64,000 bases of DNA from Niveibacterium sp. 24ML (GCF_026586805.1 NZ_JAPFHA010000004.1:215222-279221); one strand, 5' to 3'. Positions 18,234-27,784 are shown, counted from the first letter of the stretch. Translations and numbers: made by a program. The notes: a model not told the origin generated them from the sequence alone.

Positions 18234-20117
18234 TCAGCCCTTGTTCGTAATGCTTGCGAATACCGCGCTGCGGCCGCCAAGGGTTTTGGCGCGATACATT
18301 GCGGCATCCGCGCGCTGCATGAGTTGCTCGCCGGTGGCGGCGTGATTCGGATAGAGGGCGATCCCGATCGAGACTCCCAGCAGGTAGTCGCGCTGATCAG
18401 AGGTCACCGGCTCCCGCACCGCCTCGAGCACTTTCGTGGCCACGGCTTCGGCCGCTTGCGGGCCCTCTACCTCGGGCAGCAGCACGACGAATTCATCGCC
18501 GCCGACGCGGGCGACGGTATCGGCGTCGCGCACGGCCAGACGCAGTCGGTGCGCGATGGTTGCAAGCACTGCGTCACCGACGGCATGGCCATCGGAGTCG
18601 TTGATGATCTTGAAGTCGTCCAGATCGAGCAGCATGAGCCCGACCTGGGTCTCGCGTCGTTTGGCTTGAGCAATGGCTTGTTCGAGCCGGTCTGACAGCA
18701 GCCGCCGGTTGGGCAGGCCGGTCAGTGGGTCGTGGTAGGCGAGGTGTCGGTAACGCTCGGCATTGCGCATGCGCTCGCTGATGTCGCTGGCGATGCCGTG
18801 GTATCCGGCGAACTCGCCGTTCTCATTGAAAATCGGGTTGCCACTGGTGGAAAACCAGATCCGGGTGCCATCGGCGCGCGAGACGTAAAAGACGAAGTCG
18901 CGGAAGGCTTCATGCGCGGCAAGTTGCGACTTGTGCTGTTGCCATTGTTCTGGCAGCACGCCCTCGATCTTCGCCACCTCCCAGCGCCGTTTGCCCATGC
19001 AGTCGTGCAAAGCGTTGCCAATGCGATCCATGCCGGCACCGGAGAGATGCGTGAAGCGTAACTCGGCATCCTGCTCCCAGTAGAGATCCGACGACATCGA
19101 GACCAAGCGCCGGAAGCGCTCTTCGCTGGTGCGCAGCGCACGTTCGGTTTCCAGGCGAACGGTGATGTCAGAGCCCATCCAGACCATGCCCGCCTCGGGC
19201 CGCTCGGGCGAGACCGGCATTCCGATCATCTCGGCTTGGAAGGTGCTGCCGTCGCGCCGGCGCAGGGGCGCTACGTACGTGTAGGCGCGCCCGTCGTGCA
19301 TCGCGGTGAGGGCGGCTTCGCTGTGGCGCTGCCAGTCGTCGGCATTCTGGTGCCAGACCCACATCGGGCTGCCGACCACGTCGGCCTCGCTGCAGCCCAT
19401 CAACTGCAGAAAGCGCCGGTTGCACTTGAGGATGTGCGGCCCCTTCACCAGCACGATCGCCTCTGCCGCGGTATCGAAGATCACCTGCTGCTCGCGCGCG
19501 AGCGCTTCGCTTTCGAGCCGGCGTTGCAGTGTGCGCAACAGGGTTCGGTTAAAGGCCCGATGCAGGCCGAACAGCAGCAGCAAATAGCCGAGTACGCCGC
19601 CACCGGCAAGCGGCACGGTTTCCGGCGGCTGGATCAGCAGCAGCGCAATCGGCGGCCCCAGGCTGGGCAGCACGATGGTGAAGAAGCTCATCCGGTTGGC
19701 GGCCTGGGTGCCGGTGCTGGCCAGTGCGACCGTCATCACGATCAGCACCACGGTGCCGATCTGGACGAGCCCGCCGGGGCGCAGCACGAAGAACACCGTG
19801 ATTCCCCAGCCGAGCCCTGTCAGCACGTTGCGCACGTGGTAAAGCTGTTCCAGCCATTCGGCGCGGGCAACGGTGAGATCCGGCGCGCACATCGTGCGAT
19901 GGAAGGCAACGTGCGAGAGCACCAGCAGCATCATCAGCCCTGCCCACACGCCAACCAGTGGGCTGGCGGTAAAGCTCCACAGGGTGGCAGCCATCACCAC
20001 CACCGCTACGCCGCCTGCCACGCTGGTCACGCGTGAGCTTTCGCCGAGCAGCGCAACCTGCTCGACCAGCAGCCGCTGATCCAGTGGCATATCGACAGGG
20101 GTGGGGGCGGTAGGCAT
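18234..20117 (-). CDS. Membrane-bound PAS-PAS-GGDEF diguanylate cyclase
   Basis: A 627-residue sensor predicted to make cyclic di-GMP. Residues about 30-185 hold several hydrophobic segments (for example VAVVVMAATLW, AGLMMLLVLSHVAF, IGTVVLIVMTVALA), a MASE-like membrane sensor. Two PAS domains follow (about 205-320 and 330-450), then a GGDEF domain opening with HDPLTGLPNRR and carrying the intact active-site motif VGGDEFVVLLPE. No clear inhibitory-site RxxD is seen upstream of GGDEF. I chose ATG 20117; MPLDQ at 20090 is an alternative. The gene is divergent from gluQ with only 56 bases between starts. Confidence 0.88.
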   Translation of the reverse strand: MPTAPTPVDMPLDQRLLVEQVALLGESSRVTSVAGGVAVVVMAATLWSFTASPLVGVWAGLMMLLVLSHVAFHRTMCAPDLTVARAEWLEQLYHVRNVLTGLGWGITVFFVLRPGGLVQIGTVVLIVMTVALASTGTQAANRMSFFTIVLPSLGPPIALLLIQPPETVPLAGGGVLGYLLLLFGLHRAFNRTLLRTLQRRLESEALAREQQVIFDTAAEAIVLVKGPHILKCNRRFLQLMGCSEADVVGSPMWVWHQNADDWQRHSEAALTAMHDGRAYTYVAPLRRRDGSTFQAEMIGMPVSPERPEAGMVWMGSDITVRLETERALRTSEERFRRLVSMSSDLYWEQDAELRFTHLSGAGMDRIGNALHDCMGKRRWEVAKIEGVLPEQWQQHKSQLAAHEAFRDFVFYVSRADGTRIWFSTSGNPIFNENGEFAGYHGIASDISERMRNAERYRHLAYHDPLTGLPNRRLLSDRLEQAIAQAKRRETQVGLMLLDLDDFKIINDSDGHAVGDAVLATIAHRLRLAVRDADTVARVGGDEFVVLLPEVEGPQAAEAVATKVLEAVREPVTSDQRDYLLGVSIGIALYPNHAATGEQLMQRADAAMYRAKTLGGRSAVFASITNKG

Positions 20118-20173
20118 TCGTGGCGGTGGTACAGTCGGACGCCAAAGTATGCCGTTTGCTGCCCTTAGCGAAA

Positions 20174-21109
20174 ATGACTGCTTCGTACCCGACTGCGTCG
20201 GCATTCACACCCGTGGGCCGATTTGCACCATCGCCCACTGGTTTGCTTCACTTCGGATCGCTGGTTGCCGCACTGGGCAGCTGGCTGGATGCGCGCGCCG
20301 CCGGCGGGCGGTGGCTGGTGAGGATCGAGGATGTGGATACGCCGCGCATCGTGCCCGGCGCCGACCAGGCGATCCTGTCAGACCTTGAATCCTTCGGACT
20401 GCACTGGGATGGCGAGGTGCTCTGGCAAAGCCAGCGTACCGGGCGCTACCGTGCTGCGCTCGAAGCCCTGCGGGCCGAAGGGCTGATCTACCCCTGCCAT
20501 TGCTCGCGCAAGCAGATTACGGCGGCCAGTCAGCGCCGCGCCCGCGATGGCGGCTTGCGCTACGCCGGCACCTGCCGCAATGCGCCCTACGTGGCTGAAG
20601 GGGGCTGCGCGCAGCGGGTGCGCACGCACGCCGGATTGATCTGCTTCGACGACGCGCTGCAGGGGCGCCAGTGCGAGGACATCGAGCGCGAGGTGGGTGA
20701 CTTCGTGCTGCTGCGGGCCGACGGCGTCTGGGCTTACCAACTGGCCGTGGTTGTTGACGATGCCGAACAAGGGGTGACCGACATCGTGCGCGGGGCCGAC
20801 CTGCTTGATTCGACGCCGCGCCAGATCTTTCTGCAGCGCTTGCTGGGCTACCCCGAACCGCGCTATCTGCACTTGCCGGTGGCCTGCAATGCGGCGGGTG
20901 AGAAACTATCGAAGCAGACGCTGGCGCGGGCGGTGGCGGCCTTGGCGCCGTCTGATGCGCTGGGCCTGGCGCTTGAGTTTCTCGGGCATGCGCCGCCTGC
21001 CGCGCTGCGCGGCGCTCCGGTGCCTGAGCTGCTCGATTGGGCGCGCGGGGCTTGGCGACGCGATCGCCTGCCTGCCGCCCGTGCGGCATCGGCCCCGCCC
21101 GGGGTCTGA
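20174..21109 (+). CDS. gluQ: Glutamyl-Q tRNA(Asp) synthetase
   Basis: A 311-residue truncated relative of glutamyl-tRNA synthetase that attaches glutamate to queuosine in the tRNA-Asp anticodon. The HIGH-type motif lies in GRFAPSPTGLLHFGSL (about residues 14-29) and the KMSKS-type motif is KLSKQ (about 240). A zinc site is suggested by CHCSR and YAGTC. The anticodon-binding domain of GluRS is absent, as expected. I chose ATG 20174; the frame permits 18 more residues overlapping the divergent promoter area. A MITE-like element starts 12 bases after the stop. Confidence 0.92.
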   Translation: MTASYPTASAFTPVGRFAPSPTGLLHFGSLVAALGSWLDARAAGGRWLVRIEDVDTPRIVPGADQAILSDLESFGLHWDGEVLWQSQRTGRYRAALEALRAEGLIYPCHCSRKQITAASQRRARDGGLRYAGTCRNAPYVAEGGCAQRVRTHAGLICFDDALQGRQCEDIEREVGDFVLLRADGVWAYQLAVVVDDAEQGVTDIVRGADLLDSTPRQIFLQRLLGYPEPRYLHLPVACNAAGEKLSKQTLARAVAALAPSDALGLALEFLGHAPPAALRGAPVPELLDWARGAWRRDRLPAARAASAPPGV

Positions 21110-21121
21110 GCCCGGCGCCAA

Positions 21122-21271
21122 TTAGGGAAGGCCTGAATAGGTGGCTGCGACGGCGCATCGCTGCGTTGCGGCGTGCTCGCTCCCGCGCCTATCCCTTTGA
21201 TACGTCTTGGTCGCTGCGCGCGCCGCGCCTTGCGCTGCATCCCTCTCGCTCACCTATTCAGACCTTCCTTA
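21122..21271. repeat. MITE-like 150-bp element, copy 1
   Basis: The ends are 22-bp inverted repeats with three mismatches (left TTAGGGAAGGCCTGAATAGG; the right end reads as its complement). Interior sequence can extend the hairpin imperfectly. A second copy at 38371-38520 has the same length and differs at four positions. Both copies are bounded by TTA, which may be a target duplication or part of the element. It encodes no transposase. The right end supplies the stop codon of ybaK. Confidence 0.85.
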
Positions 21272-21751
21272 GCCGGTGGCTGCGTCGACCGCGGTGGGTG
21301 CCACCAGTGCCACCAGGTCTGCCGGCGTAATGCCGACCAGATACCCGCGGCTGCCGCCGTTGATGTAGAGCTTTTCCAGATCGAGCACCGTGCGCTCCAC
21401 ATACACCGGCATCGCCTTGCGCGTGCCGAAGGGCGAGGTGCCGCCGACGCGGTAGCCCGAATGGCGCTCGGCGACTTCGGGCTTGCAGGGCTCAACACTT
21501 TTCACGCCGATCGCGCGCGCGAGGTTCTTCGTCGAAACCTCGCGGTCACCATGCATCAGCATGATCAGTGGTTGCGCGCGCTCGTCCTGCAGCACCAACG
21601 TTTTCACCACGCTGTGTTCGGGCACGCCGAGCGCAGCCGACGACACGCGCGTGCCGCCATGATCGACGTAGCTGTAACAGTGTTCGGTGAAGGCGATGCC
21701 GCGGCTCTTGAGCAAGCGGTTGGCGGGGGTAGAGGGGATCTTCGGGCTCAC
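21269..21751 (-). CDS. ybaK: Cys-tRNA(Pro)/Cys-tRNA(Cys) deacylase YbaK
   Basis: A 160-residue editing-domain protein that hydrolyses Cys from mischarged tRNA-Pro in trans. Family features are STPANRLLKSRGIAF near the start, DHGG, KTLVLQ and the substrate-pocket stretch GYRVGGTSPFGTRK. The last codons before the stop (TAVDAATG) run up to the edge of the MITE-like repeat, whose terminal bases read TAA in this frame; the native C-terminus may have been slightly altered. The gene is divergent from olsB across 109 bases. Confidence 0.92.
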   Translation of the reverse strand: MSPKIPSTPANRLLKSRGIAFTEHCYSYVDHGGTRVSSAALGVPEHSVVKTLVLQDERAQPLIMLMHGDREVSTKNLARAIGVKSVEPCKPEVAERHSGYRVGGTSPFGTRKAMPVYVERTVLDLEKLYINGGSRGYLVGITPADLVALVAPTAVDAATG

Positions 21752-21860
21752 GGGCTTTCCAGAAATACGCTGTCACACGGAGGTAACCCGGCTGTCATGT
21801 TTGGGTCACGCCCGGATTCTAGAGTCTCGCCGACAAAACAGAGAAGACAAGGTGAGAAGA

Positions 21861-22619
21861 ATGCTGCAAATCGAATCGAGGCCCGAGCGGGCCCGTGCGC
21901 GTGATCTGCAAGTGCGGCTGGCGAGCTGCGAAACCGAAATCCGCGAGGCGCAGAAGCTGCGCTGGCGCGTGTTTGCCGACGAGATGGGCGCCCGCCTCAA
22001 CAGCCGTGAGCACGGCGTGGATCGCGACCATTTCGATCCCTTCTGCCATCACCTGATCGTGCGCGATGAGGCCGCCGGGCGCATCGTCGGCACCTACCGG
22101 ATTCTCACGCCAACGGCGGCGCGCCGGGTTGGCAGCTACTACTCCGAAACCGAATTCGACCTGACCCGCTTTCACCTGATCCGCGATCGCCTGGTCGAGA
22201 TCGGCCGCTCCTGCATCGACCCGGACTACCGCAGCGGCGCGGTGATCGCACTGCTGTGGTCGGGCCTCGCACGCTTCATGCAGGAAAACGGCTACGAGTA
22301 TCTGATGGGCTGCGCGAGCATCAGCATGGCCGACGGCGGCCATGCCGCGGCGGCGATCTACGATCAGCTCGAGGCCCACCAGGCGCCGGCCGAATGGCGC
22401 GGGTTTCCGCGGGTGCGCCTGCCGCTCGAAGCGCTGCGCAATGGCCAGAAGGCCGAGATGCCACCGCTGATCAAGGGCTACATACGCGCCGGCGCCATGG
22501 TGTGTGGCGAGCCCGCATGGGATCCGGATTTCAACACCGCCGATTTGCTGATCCTGCTGCCAATGGGGCAAACCGACGCCCGCTACGCACGGCACTTCAT
22601 CGGCGGGCGCGGCGAGTAA
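21861..22619 (+). CDS. olsB: L-ornithine N(alpha)-acyltransferase (OlsB-type GNAT)
   Basis: A 252-residue GNAT-fold acyltransferase. The block REAQKLRWRVFADEMGA (about residues 27-43) with VDRDHFDPFCHHLIV is diagnostic of the OlsB/hemolysin-like group, which moves a 3-hydroxyacyl chain from ACP to ornithine to give lyso-ornithine lipid. IGRSCIDPDYR and MGCASISMADGG are further conserved segments. I chose ATG 21861 because of the AAGGTGAG ribosome site. The next gene is an OlsA-type O-acyltransferase, which supports ornithine lipid synthesis rather than a haemolysin. Confidence 0.87.
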   Translation: MLQIESRPERARARDLQVRLASCETEIREAQKLRWRVFADEMGARLNSREHGVDRDHFDPFCHHLIVRDEAAGRIVGTYRILTPTAARRVGSYYSETEFDLTRFHLIRDRLVEIGRSCIDPDYRSGAVIALLWSGLARFMQENGYEYLMGCASISMADGGHAAAAIYDQLEAHQAPAEWRGFPRVRLPLEALRNGQKAEMPPLIKGYIRAGAMVCGEPAWDPDFNTADLLILLPMGQTDARYARHFIGGRGE

Positions 22620-22832
22620 TCACGCCCCGGCGCCGGGGCGCTGATGCACGGGCCGCCTTGCCCGTGCCGGGCGCGCCAGCGCCAAGCGATTGGCACACTT
22701 GGCACTGGCAAGGCGGCCGGGCTCGCGCGTTACAATCGGCCCTTGCTGTCCGACACTGTCTGCTTGGGCGGCGCGCCTGGCCGGCGGTGCACAGCCCCGG
22801 CCAACTCTCAGCCTCGCCGATCCGATACCGCC

Positions 22833-23594
22833 TTGTTCAAACAGATCCGCGCCGCATGGCGCCTATTGCTGACCCTGATCCACCTGCTCTACGGCTGTGC
22901 CTTGGGGGCTTTCTTCTTCCGTCGCTGGAGCGTGCAGAAGCGGCTTGAAGTGAAGAAACGCTGGTCGCGGCAGTTGCTTGGAAAACTTGGCGTTGCGCTG
23001 GATGCACGCGGCACGGTCTTCGACGGTGGCGCGCTGGTGGTGGCCAATCACATTTCGGTGCTGGACATCTTCGTGATCAACGCCATCCGGCCCTGCACCT
23101 TTGTCTGCAAGGACGACGTCAAGGACTGGCCCCTGATCGGCGGACTGGTGAGCAACGTTGACACAATCTTCATCCAGCGCGGCAATCGCGCCGCCGCGCG
23201 TCGCACGGCTGAATCCATGGTGGCGCACCTGCAGGCGGGTGATGCGATCGTCGTATTCCCTGAAGGCACCACCACCAACGGCACCCACATGCTGCCGTTC
23301 CGCCCCGCCTTGTTGCAGTCGGCGGTGGATGCGGGCGTGCCGGTGCTGCCGGTGGCGCTGCGCTATCGCGACCCACTGCACGCCATCAGCCCCGCCCCTG
23401 CCTACGACGGTGATGTTTCACTGTGGCAGTGCATTCGCGCTGTCGCCCTGGCAGAGGGCCTGGTCGCCGAAGTCACCGCGCTTGCCGCGATCGACTCGCA
23501 GGCAGAACGCCAGCACCTTGCTGCACACGCCAAGCACGAAATCGCGACCAGCCTGGGCGTCCCGCATCAGGCCCCGCAGTCAGCACCGGTCTGA
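22833..23594 (+). CDS. olsA: Lyso-ornithine lipid O-acyltransferase / PlsC-like (OlsA-type)
   Basis: A roughly 253-residue membrane-associated 1-acylglycerol-3-phosphate acyltransferase family member. The catalytic NHISVLDIF (family HX4D) lies about residue 75, and the second block FPEGTTTNG about residue 148. A hydrophobic N-terminal anchor (LLLTLIHLLYGCALGAFFF) precedes them. The start is uncertain: the frame is open to 22644, but a -10-like TACAAT at 22731 suggests transcription begins after that point, so I prefer TTG 22833. Placed after olsB, it probably completes ornithine lipid, though a phosphatidate role is possible. Confidence 0.82.
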   Translation: MFKQIRAAWRLLLTLIHLLYGCALGAFFFRRWSVQKRLEVKKRWSRQLLGKLGVALDARGTVFDGGALVVANHISVLDIFVINAIRPCTFVCKDDVKDWPLIGGLVSNVDTIFIQRGNRAAARRTAESMVAHLQAGDAIVVFPEGTTTNGTHMLPFRPALLQSAVDAGVPVLPVALRYRDPLHAISPAPAYDGDVSLWQCIRAVALAEGLVAEVTALAAIDSQAERQHLAAHAKHEIATSLGVPHQAPQSAPV

Positions 23595-23638
23595 ATCCGC
23601 GCGCAGCGCTTCATGGGCGACAGGCGCTCGTGCGCCGC

Positions 23639-24676
23639 TCAGGTGCCGTGTTGCTGGCGGAATACCGTCGGGCTGGTGCCGGCCCATTGCTGAAAAGCGC
23701 GGCCGAAGCTGCTGGATGAGGTGAAGCCGAGGGTCAGGGCGATCTGCTCGATCGTTGCGCTGCTGTCTTTCAGGCGTTGCTTGGCGACATTGAAACGTGC
23801 CTCGCGCGCCAGCTCGCGGAAGCTGGTGCCTTCGCGCGCCAGCATGCGGTTCAAGGTTCGCCTGTGAAGATGCAGCTTCTCGGCGAGGCTTTCTTCCGAG
23901 AGCCGGCTTTCGAGCAACAACTGGTGCACCGTGCGTTGCACGCGCGGCGTGACGGCTTCCGGGTGATGGCGCTGGAACTCCGCGATCGTGCGCAGCAGGT
24001 GAAAGTGCTTGGCAACATTGAAGGCGCTCTTCTGGATCGGCTGCGCGAGCAAGGCGACCGGAAAACTCATTGCGCAAAGATCCGCATCGAAGAGGAGCGA
24101 ACAGCCGAAGATCTGCCGAAAGGTGCCGAGGCTGGCAGGGGCGCGGAAGGGAAAATGCACCGCCGCAGGCCGCCACTGCGCGCCGCAGAGCGATCGCATG
24201 ATGCCCAGCGCAATCCCCATGCCCCCGCCATACACCTGCTCTGAACCCGTCTCGGGCAGATGGTGGATGCCGTAGCTCAAGGAAACGGTGTCCGACATCT
24301 CGTCAAGCGCTGCAACCGCCGTCTGGCTGTGCATGTGCAGATGCTGAATCAGCAGACGCAGCGCTTCGCCCACATTGGGTGCGGTGAGCAGCAGCGAACC
24401 GAGCAGGCCCAGGGTGGTGGTGTTGGCTCTTGCGCCAAGCCGCACGCCAAAGTCGTCGCCGGTGGCCAGCGCACAGCGCGCGAGCAGCGACCCGGCGGTC
24501 TGGAAGTTGATGAGGTTATCCGGGCAGGCGAGAAACGCTTCGCTGACGCCGACGGCATCCAGAATGGGCTGCGGCGAGCAGCCGAGTTCGATGAGTAGTT
24601 CCGGGGCTCGGCTCAGGATGCCGACGCGTGCGAAGCCCGTCGGCACAAGGGCGGGGAGTCGTGGAGCGGGTGTCAT
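23639..24676 (-). CDS. AraC-family transcriptional regulator
   Basis: A 345-residue regulator. The N-terminal 200 residues match the arabinose-binding-like domain of the OruR/ArgR-type subgroup (ILSRAPELLIELGCSP, then FGVRLGARA). The C-terminal pair of helix-turn-helix motifs includes EESLAEKLHLHRRTLNRML and IEQIALTLGFTSSSSFGRAF, typical of AraC. No ribosome site is obvious at ATG 24676. It converges on olsA; its target is unknown. Confidence 0.88.
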   Translation of the reverse strand: MTPAPRLPALVPTGFARVGILSRAPELLIELGCSPQPILDAVGVSEAFLACPDNLINFQTAGSLLARCALATGDDFGVRLGARANTTTLGLLGSLLLTAPNVGEALRLLIQHLHMHSQTAVAALDEMSDTVSLSYGIHHLPETGSEQVYGGGMGIALGIMRSLCGAQWRPAAVHFPFRAPASLGTFRQIFGCSLLFDADLCAMSFPVALLAQPIQKSAFNVAKHFHLLRTIAEFQRHHPEAVTPRVQRTVHQLLLESRLSEESLAEKLHLHRRTLNRMLAREGTSFRELAREARFNVAKQRLKDSSATIEQIALTLGFTSSSSFGRAFQQWAGTSPTVFRQQHGT

Positions 24677-24910
24677 CGCGATTGCTCGTGTTGAATTGGC
24701 GGCTGGACGACGGCCGATCTATGCCACTGTTCTTGTGGGGCCGCGCGCGGTTGCGGGGTGCAGGCGGGCAGGTCGTGCCTGCACGGCGCGGCTTTCGCGG
24801 GGCGCTAATGATATCGTCGAATCAAACCCAAGCGCCGGTTGATCTGCCCCGCGAGCCCGCTGCGCACCGTCAATGACAGTTCTTCTGCGGCGCCGCAGCC
24901 GTTTGCCAGT

Positions 24911-26128
24911 TTAGGGCCGCAGCCAGGCGCTACCCACTTGCAGGTAGATCGCCGGGTCGTCACCGCTGTACGCCAGATCGGCGCCGACGTGCAGGCCGAA
25001 CTTCCGCGCAAGTTCGTAGCGAAAGCCGACGCCGCCGCTCGTGACGTTCTTCGCCGTGCTGGTGGCGGCAAGGCTTGTTCGCGTTGCGCCCGCGCCGCCG
25101 AATCCGATCAGGCTCCAGCGCCCGTAGAACTGCCAGCGTGCTTCGGCTTCCAGCGATGCCATCTGATCGCCCTGTACGCTCATCGCCGGTACGCCGCGCA
25201 GCATGACGAAGGGCCGCAAGAAGAACGGGGTGTCGGAGGAGGTCCATGCATAGTTAAAGCGCGCCCCGAGCGTGACCTTGTCGTCGGCCGGCAGCCAGCC
25301 CATCAGGACCTGCTGGAATTGATCGAAGTCTTCGCTTGCCCCCAGTCCCTTGCGCGATGCGAACCACGAGGATTCCGAATAGGCCCCGCGCGTTGGCGTG
25401 AAGATGTTGTCGCGGGTATCGAATTCGAGGATCGCGGTGGGCCCCGAGACTTTGACCTGGATGCGGTCGGCGAGCCCCGGCGCCACGGGGGCATCGCGAA
25501 GCTGCGGCTCGACGTCGGCATACACATAGCGCAGCCCGATCGCCCAAGGCGACTTGGGGGCGACCTGCCAGTTCGCCTGCGCCACGCCGCCGGCGAACTT
25601 CAACGTGTAACGCACTGCGTTGTCGGCTGAACGCGGATCAAGGCCGTAGAAGTCGAGATTGACCTGTCCGGCGCCGGCGCCGACCAGCGTTTTCACGCGA
25701 CCATCGAGCCAGCGGCTGACATCGCCCGCGAACGCCGCGCGGGTGCCGTTTTGTGTTGCGATTGCGCCGATCGCGGAGATGTCGGGGCGTGCCCAGCCTT
25801 CTTCGCCAGCGTCCGCACGGGGCCGGAAAAACGCGGCGATCATGCCGCCGCCGTAGCCGACCGCGGGCTCGGTCACCACCATAGGAACGGGGAGAAAACG
25901 CCGAGGTGTTGCGAGAAAACGGCTGACGTCGAGTTGCCCATCTGCCGGGTCGATGAAGGGCGAGGCGTCTTCCTTCGCGGCGGGGGAGGCCGGTGTCATC
26001 GCAAGTGGCGGCACAGCAGCTTCCGAGGGCGCTGGCGCCTCGGCGCGGACCGGGCTGCCCACGCAGACAAACGCAACGGCTGCGCAGAAGATGAATTGCT
26101 CTGAAATCCGGGTCACACGATGTTCCAT
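24911..26128 (-). CDS. Omp85/surface-antigen outer-membrane barrel without POTRA domains
   Basis: A 405-residue exported protein with a signal peptide ending near SPVRA (about residue 29). A short linker is followed by a C-terminal barrel of the bacterial surface antigen type: GYGGGMIAAFF, YVYADVEP, EFDTRDNIFTPTRGAYSE and the late strand RYELARKFGLHVGADLAYS. The DTRDN...P.G block is the usual Omp85 signature. No POTRA repeats are present. Function in transport or adhesion is not known. I chose ATG 26128 for the signal peptide. It ends in RP rather than an aromatic residue. Confidence 0.75.
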   Translation of the reverse strand: MEHRVTRISEQFIFCAAVAFVCVGSPVRAEAPAPSEAAVPPLAMTPASPAAKEDASPFIDPADGQLDVSRFLATPRRFLPVPMVVTEPAVGYGGGMIAAFFRPRADAGEEGWARPDISAIGAIATQNGTRAAFAGDVSRWLDGRVKTLVGAGAGQVNLDFYGLDPRSADNAVRYTLKFAGGVAQANWQVAPKSPWAIGLRYVYADVEPQLRDAPVAPGLADRIQVKVSGPTAILEFDTRDNIFTPTRGAYSESSWFASRKGLGASEDFDQFQQVLMGWLPADDKVTLGARFNYAWTSSDTPFFLRPFVMLRGVPAMSVQGDQMASLEAEARWQFYGRWSLIGFGGAGATRTSLAATSTAKNVTSGGVGFRYELARKFGLHVGADLAYSGDDPAIYLQVGSAWLRP

Positions 26129-26671
26129 TCTGGGTAAGCGGTTCAAAAATGCAGTGCCAGTTTCAGGGGCCGCGCCAGGCCCTGAGTGGCGCGATTCAGT
26201 GCGGGGCACGGAGATATCCATGGCGCAAACGCCGACGCGGGCCTTGAGCCGCGCGCGCCGGAGCCGTCGGTGAGCGCGAACCGGGCGTCGTATCGGCTGC
26301 CGGCGATGCCGCCTTCGAACTGGCGGGGCATCGCGCCGCGCACCGTGAGGCCACCCGCCAACGGGCTTACGGTCAAGCGTGGGCTGCCCTTGTCCGCGTC
26401 AGTGATCGACGGTGAACCGGAGCGCTGGCACGACCGTGAAAACGATCACCGAACGCACGGCACTCGGCTGGCGCGCGTCGATGAGCAATGCAACGGCATC
26501 GGCGCGCCCGCCTCAAGCCACAAGCAGCCAGACGGGGCGGGGCGCGCATTGGCGTGTCACATTGTGCCCGGCGACTTTTCGGCCCCCGAAGGCGGGCTTC
26601 ACGGGCACGCGTGTCACCAGCGCAGCGCGCTGACTTGGCCTGGCTGCCGGCGACAACACGCTTGCCTGATG
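26129..26671. other. Intergenic region, nothing recognised
   Basis: About 540 bases between two minus-strand outer-membrane genes. Open frames exist on both strands, but they are Arg/Ala-rich antisense-type translations with no signature. It may contain remnants of a gene, but no family could be read. Confidence 0.4.
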
Positions 26672-26707
26672 CAACCGCCCCGGCGCGGATTGACGCCGGG
26701 GCGGTTG
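26672..26707 (-). terminator. Perfect 14-bp hairpin downstream of the MetA-type gene
   Basis: Arms 26672-26685 and 26694-26707 pair without mismatch around an 8-base loop, 29 bases past the stop of the gene at 26737. There is no good T tract, but position and stability suggest transcription termination or 3' protection. Confidence 0.65.
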
Positions 26708-26736
26708 TGATCAAAAGCGGTGCGCTGGGGCGCTTG

Positions 26737-27738
26737 CTACTCTGACCGCAGCCTGCGCGACCCCTCGATCAGCGGGTGCCAGCCGGAGACCAGCGTGATC
26801 ATGAAGTTGTCCATGTGCATGTCGCCCGGTGCGCTGTCGTTGACGGTCGACTTGTAGCCGACGGTCAGATTCAGGTTTTCGTTGATCGTGTAGCCGAGGG
26901 TCAGGCCGAACGCGAGGTCGTTGCGGCTGCTCCCCGAGTTACCGTCAATGGTGGCCGCACCGCCCGAGTACCACGAGCTGTCGATCGCGCCCCACAGATG
27001 CTCGGTGAAGTCACGCGTCAGGTGGGCGTCGATCTGGAACAGCGGGTCGGTCTTGAGTGTTTGCCCGACGAAATCGCTGTTCTCGCCAAATAGCCACACG
27101 GCAGGCAGGAACTCCAGCGTCGTACGCCGCCCCGGCACCCATGGGCCAATCTGCACGATCATCGGCGCACCGATCCGGCCGTACCAACGATTCTGGCCAA
27201 GGTTCAAGGCCTGCTCGCTGTTGTACTTGCCGATCGGGATTGCGAGGTCGGCCAGCAAATCCAGCGAAAAGCCCGGCTGGTAGCGAATCACGTCCGGAAT
27301 GTTCTTCTGCGCCTGCGGCCCGATGAGGTTGATGTTGAACTCCAGCATCGGATCGCCGAACCCGGCGGACGATTGTTGAATGCTCGTGCCGCTGATTGTC
27401 CGGGCTTCGCCCTTGAGGCGCCCCATTGGCAGGATCACCGCAGCCATCGCTGACCGATCCATCAGCGTGAAGGTCTGGGCGTAGCCGCCCAGCGCCATGG
27501 TGGCGTCGAAGCTGCCGCCGGGGGTGACCAGATGGGAAGGGTCGAACGGATTGGTATTGCCGCTGATCGATTCAACGATCAAGGGCACCGCGCTGGCGTC
27601 CGACAGTGTTTTCCAATAGAACCGACCGGGCACTTGAGCAGAAGCCTGCTGCGCGCCGAATACACCGACGGCAAGAATCGCTGCGGCGGCTAACCGCAGC
27701 CCGGCAGAGCGCCATTTCTGCATTGCATCGTTTTTCAT
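26737..27738 (-). CDS. Outer-membrane protein of the MetA/phenol-degradation transporter family
   Basis: A 333-residue exported protein with a signal peptide cleaved near ASAQ (about residue 34). The mature part is rich in amphipathic strands (GYAQTFTLMDRSAMAAVILP, LDLLADLAIPIGKYN, FGLTLGYTINENLNLTVGYKS) and matches the Phenol_MetA_deg outer-membrane family, whose members are found with aromatic and hydrocarbon degradation genes. Substrate unknown. It lies 46 bases after the sulfatase gene on the same strand, so it may pass the sulfatase's substrate or product. Confidence 0.75.
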   Translation of the reverse strand: MKNDAMQKWRSAGLRLAAAAILAVGVFGAQQASAQVPGRFYWKTLSDASAVPLIVESISGNTNPFDPSHLVTPGGSFDATMALGGYAQTFTLMDRSAMAAVILPMGRLKGEARTISGTSIQQSSAGFGDPMLEFNINLIGPQAQKNIPDVIRYQPGFSLDLLADLAIPIGKYNSEQALNLGQNRWYGRIGAPMIVQIGPWVPGRRTTLEFLPAVWLFGENSDFVGQTLKTDPLFQIDAHLTRDFTEHLWGAIDSSWYSGGAATIDGNSGSSRNDLAFGLTLGYTINENLNLTVGYKSTVNDSAPGDMHMDNFMITLVSGWHPLIEGSRRLRSE

Positions 27739-27784
27739 GACAGTCCGTCTTTCCTGAATGATGGGTTGTTCGTGGCCATAGCGC

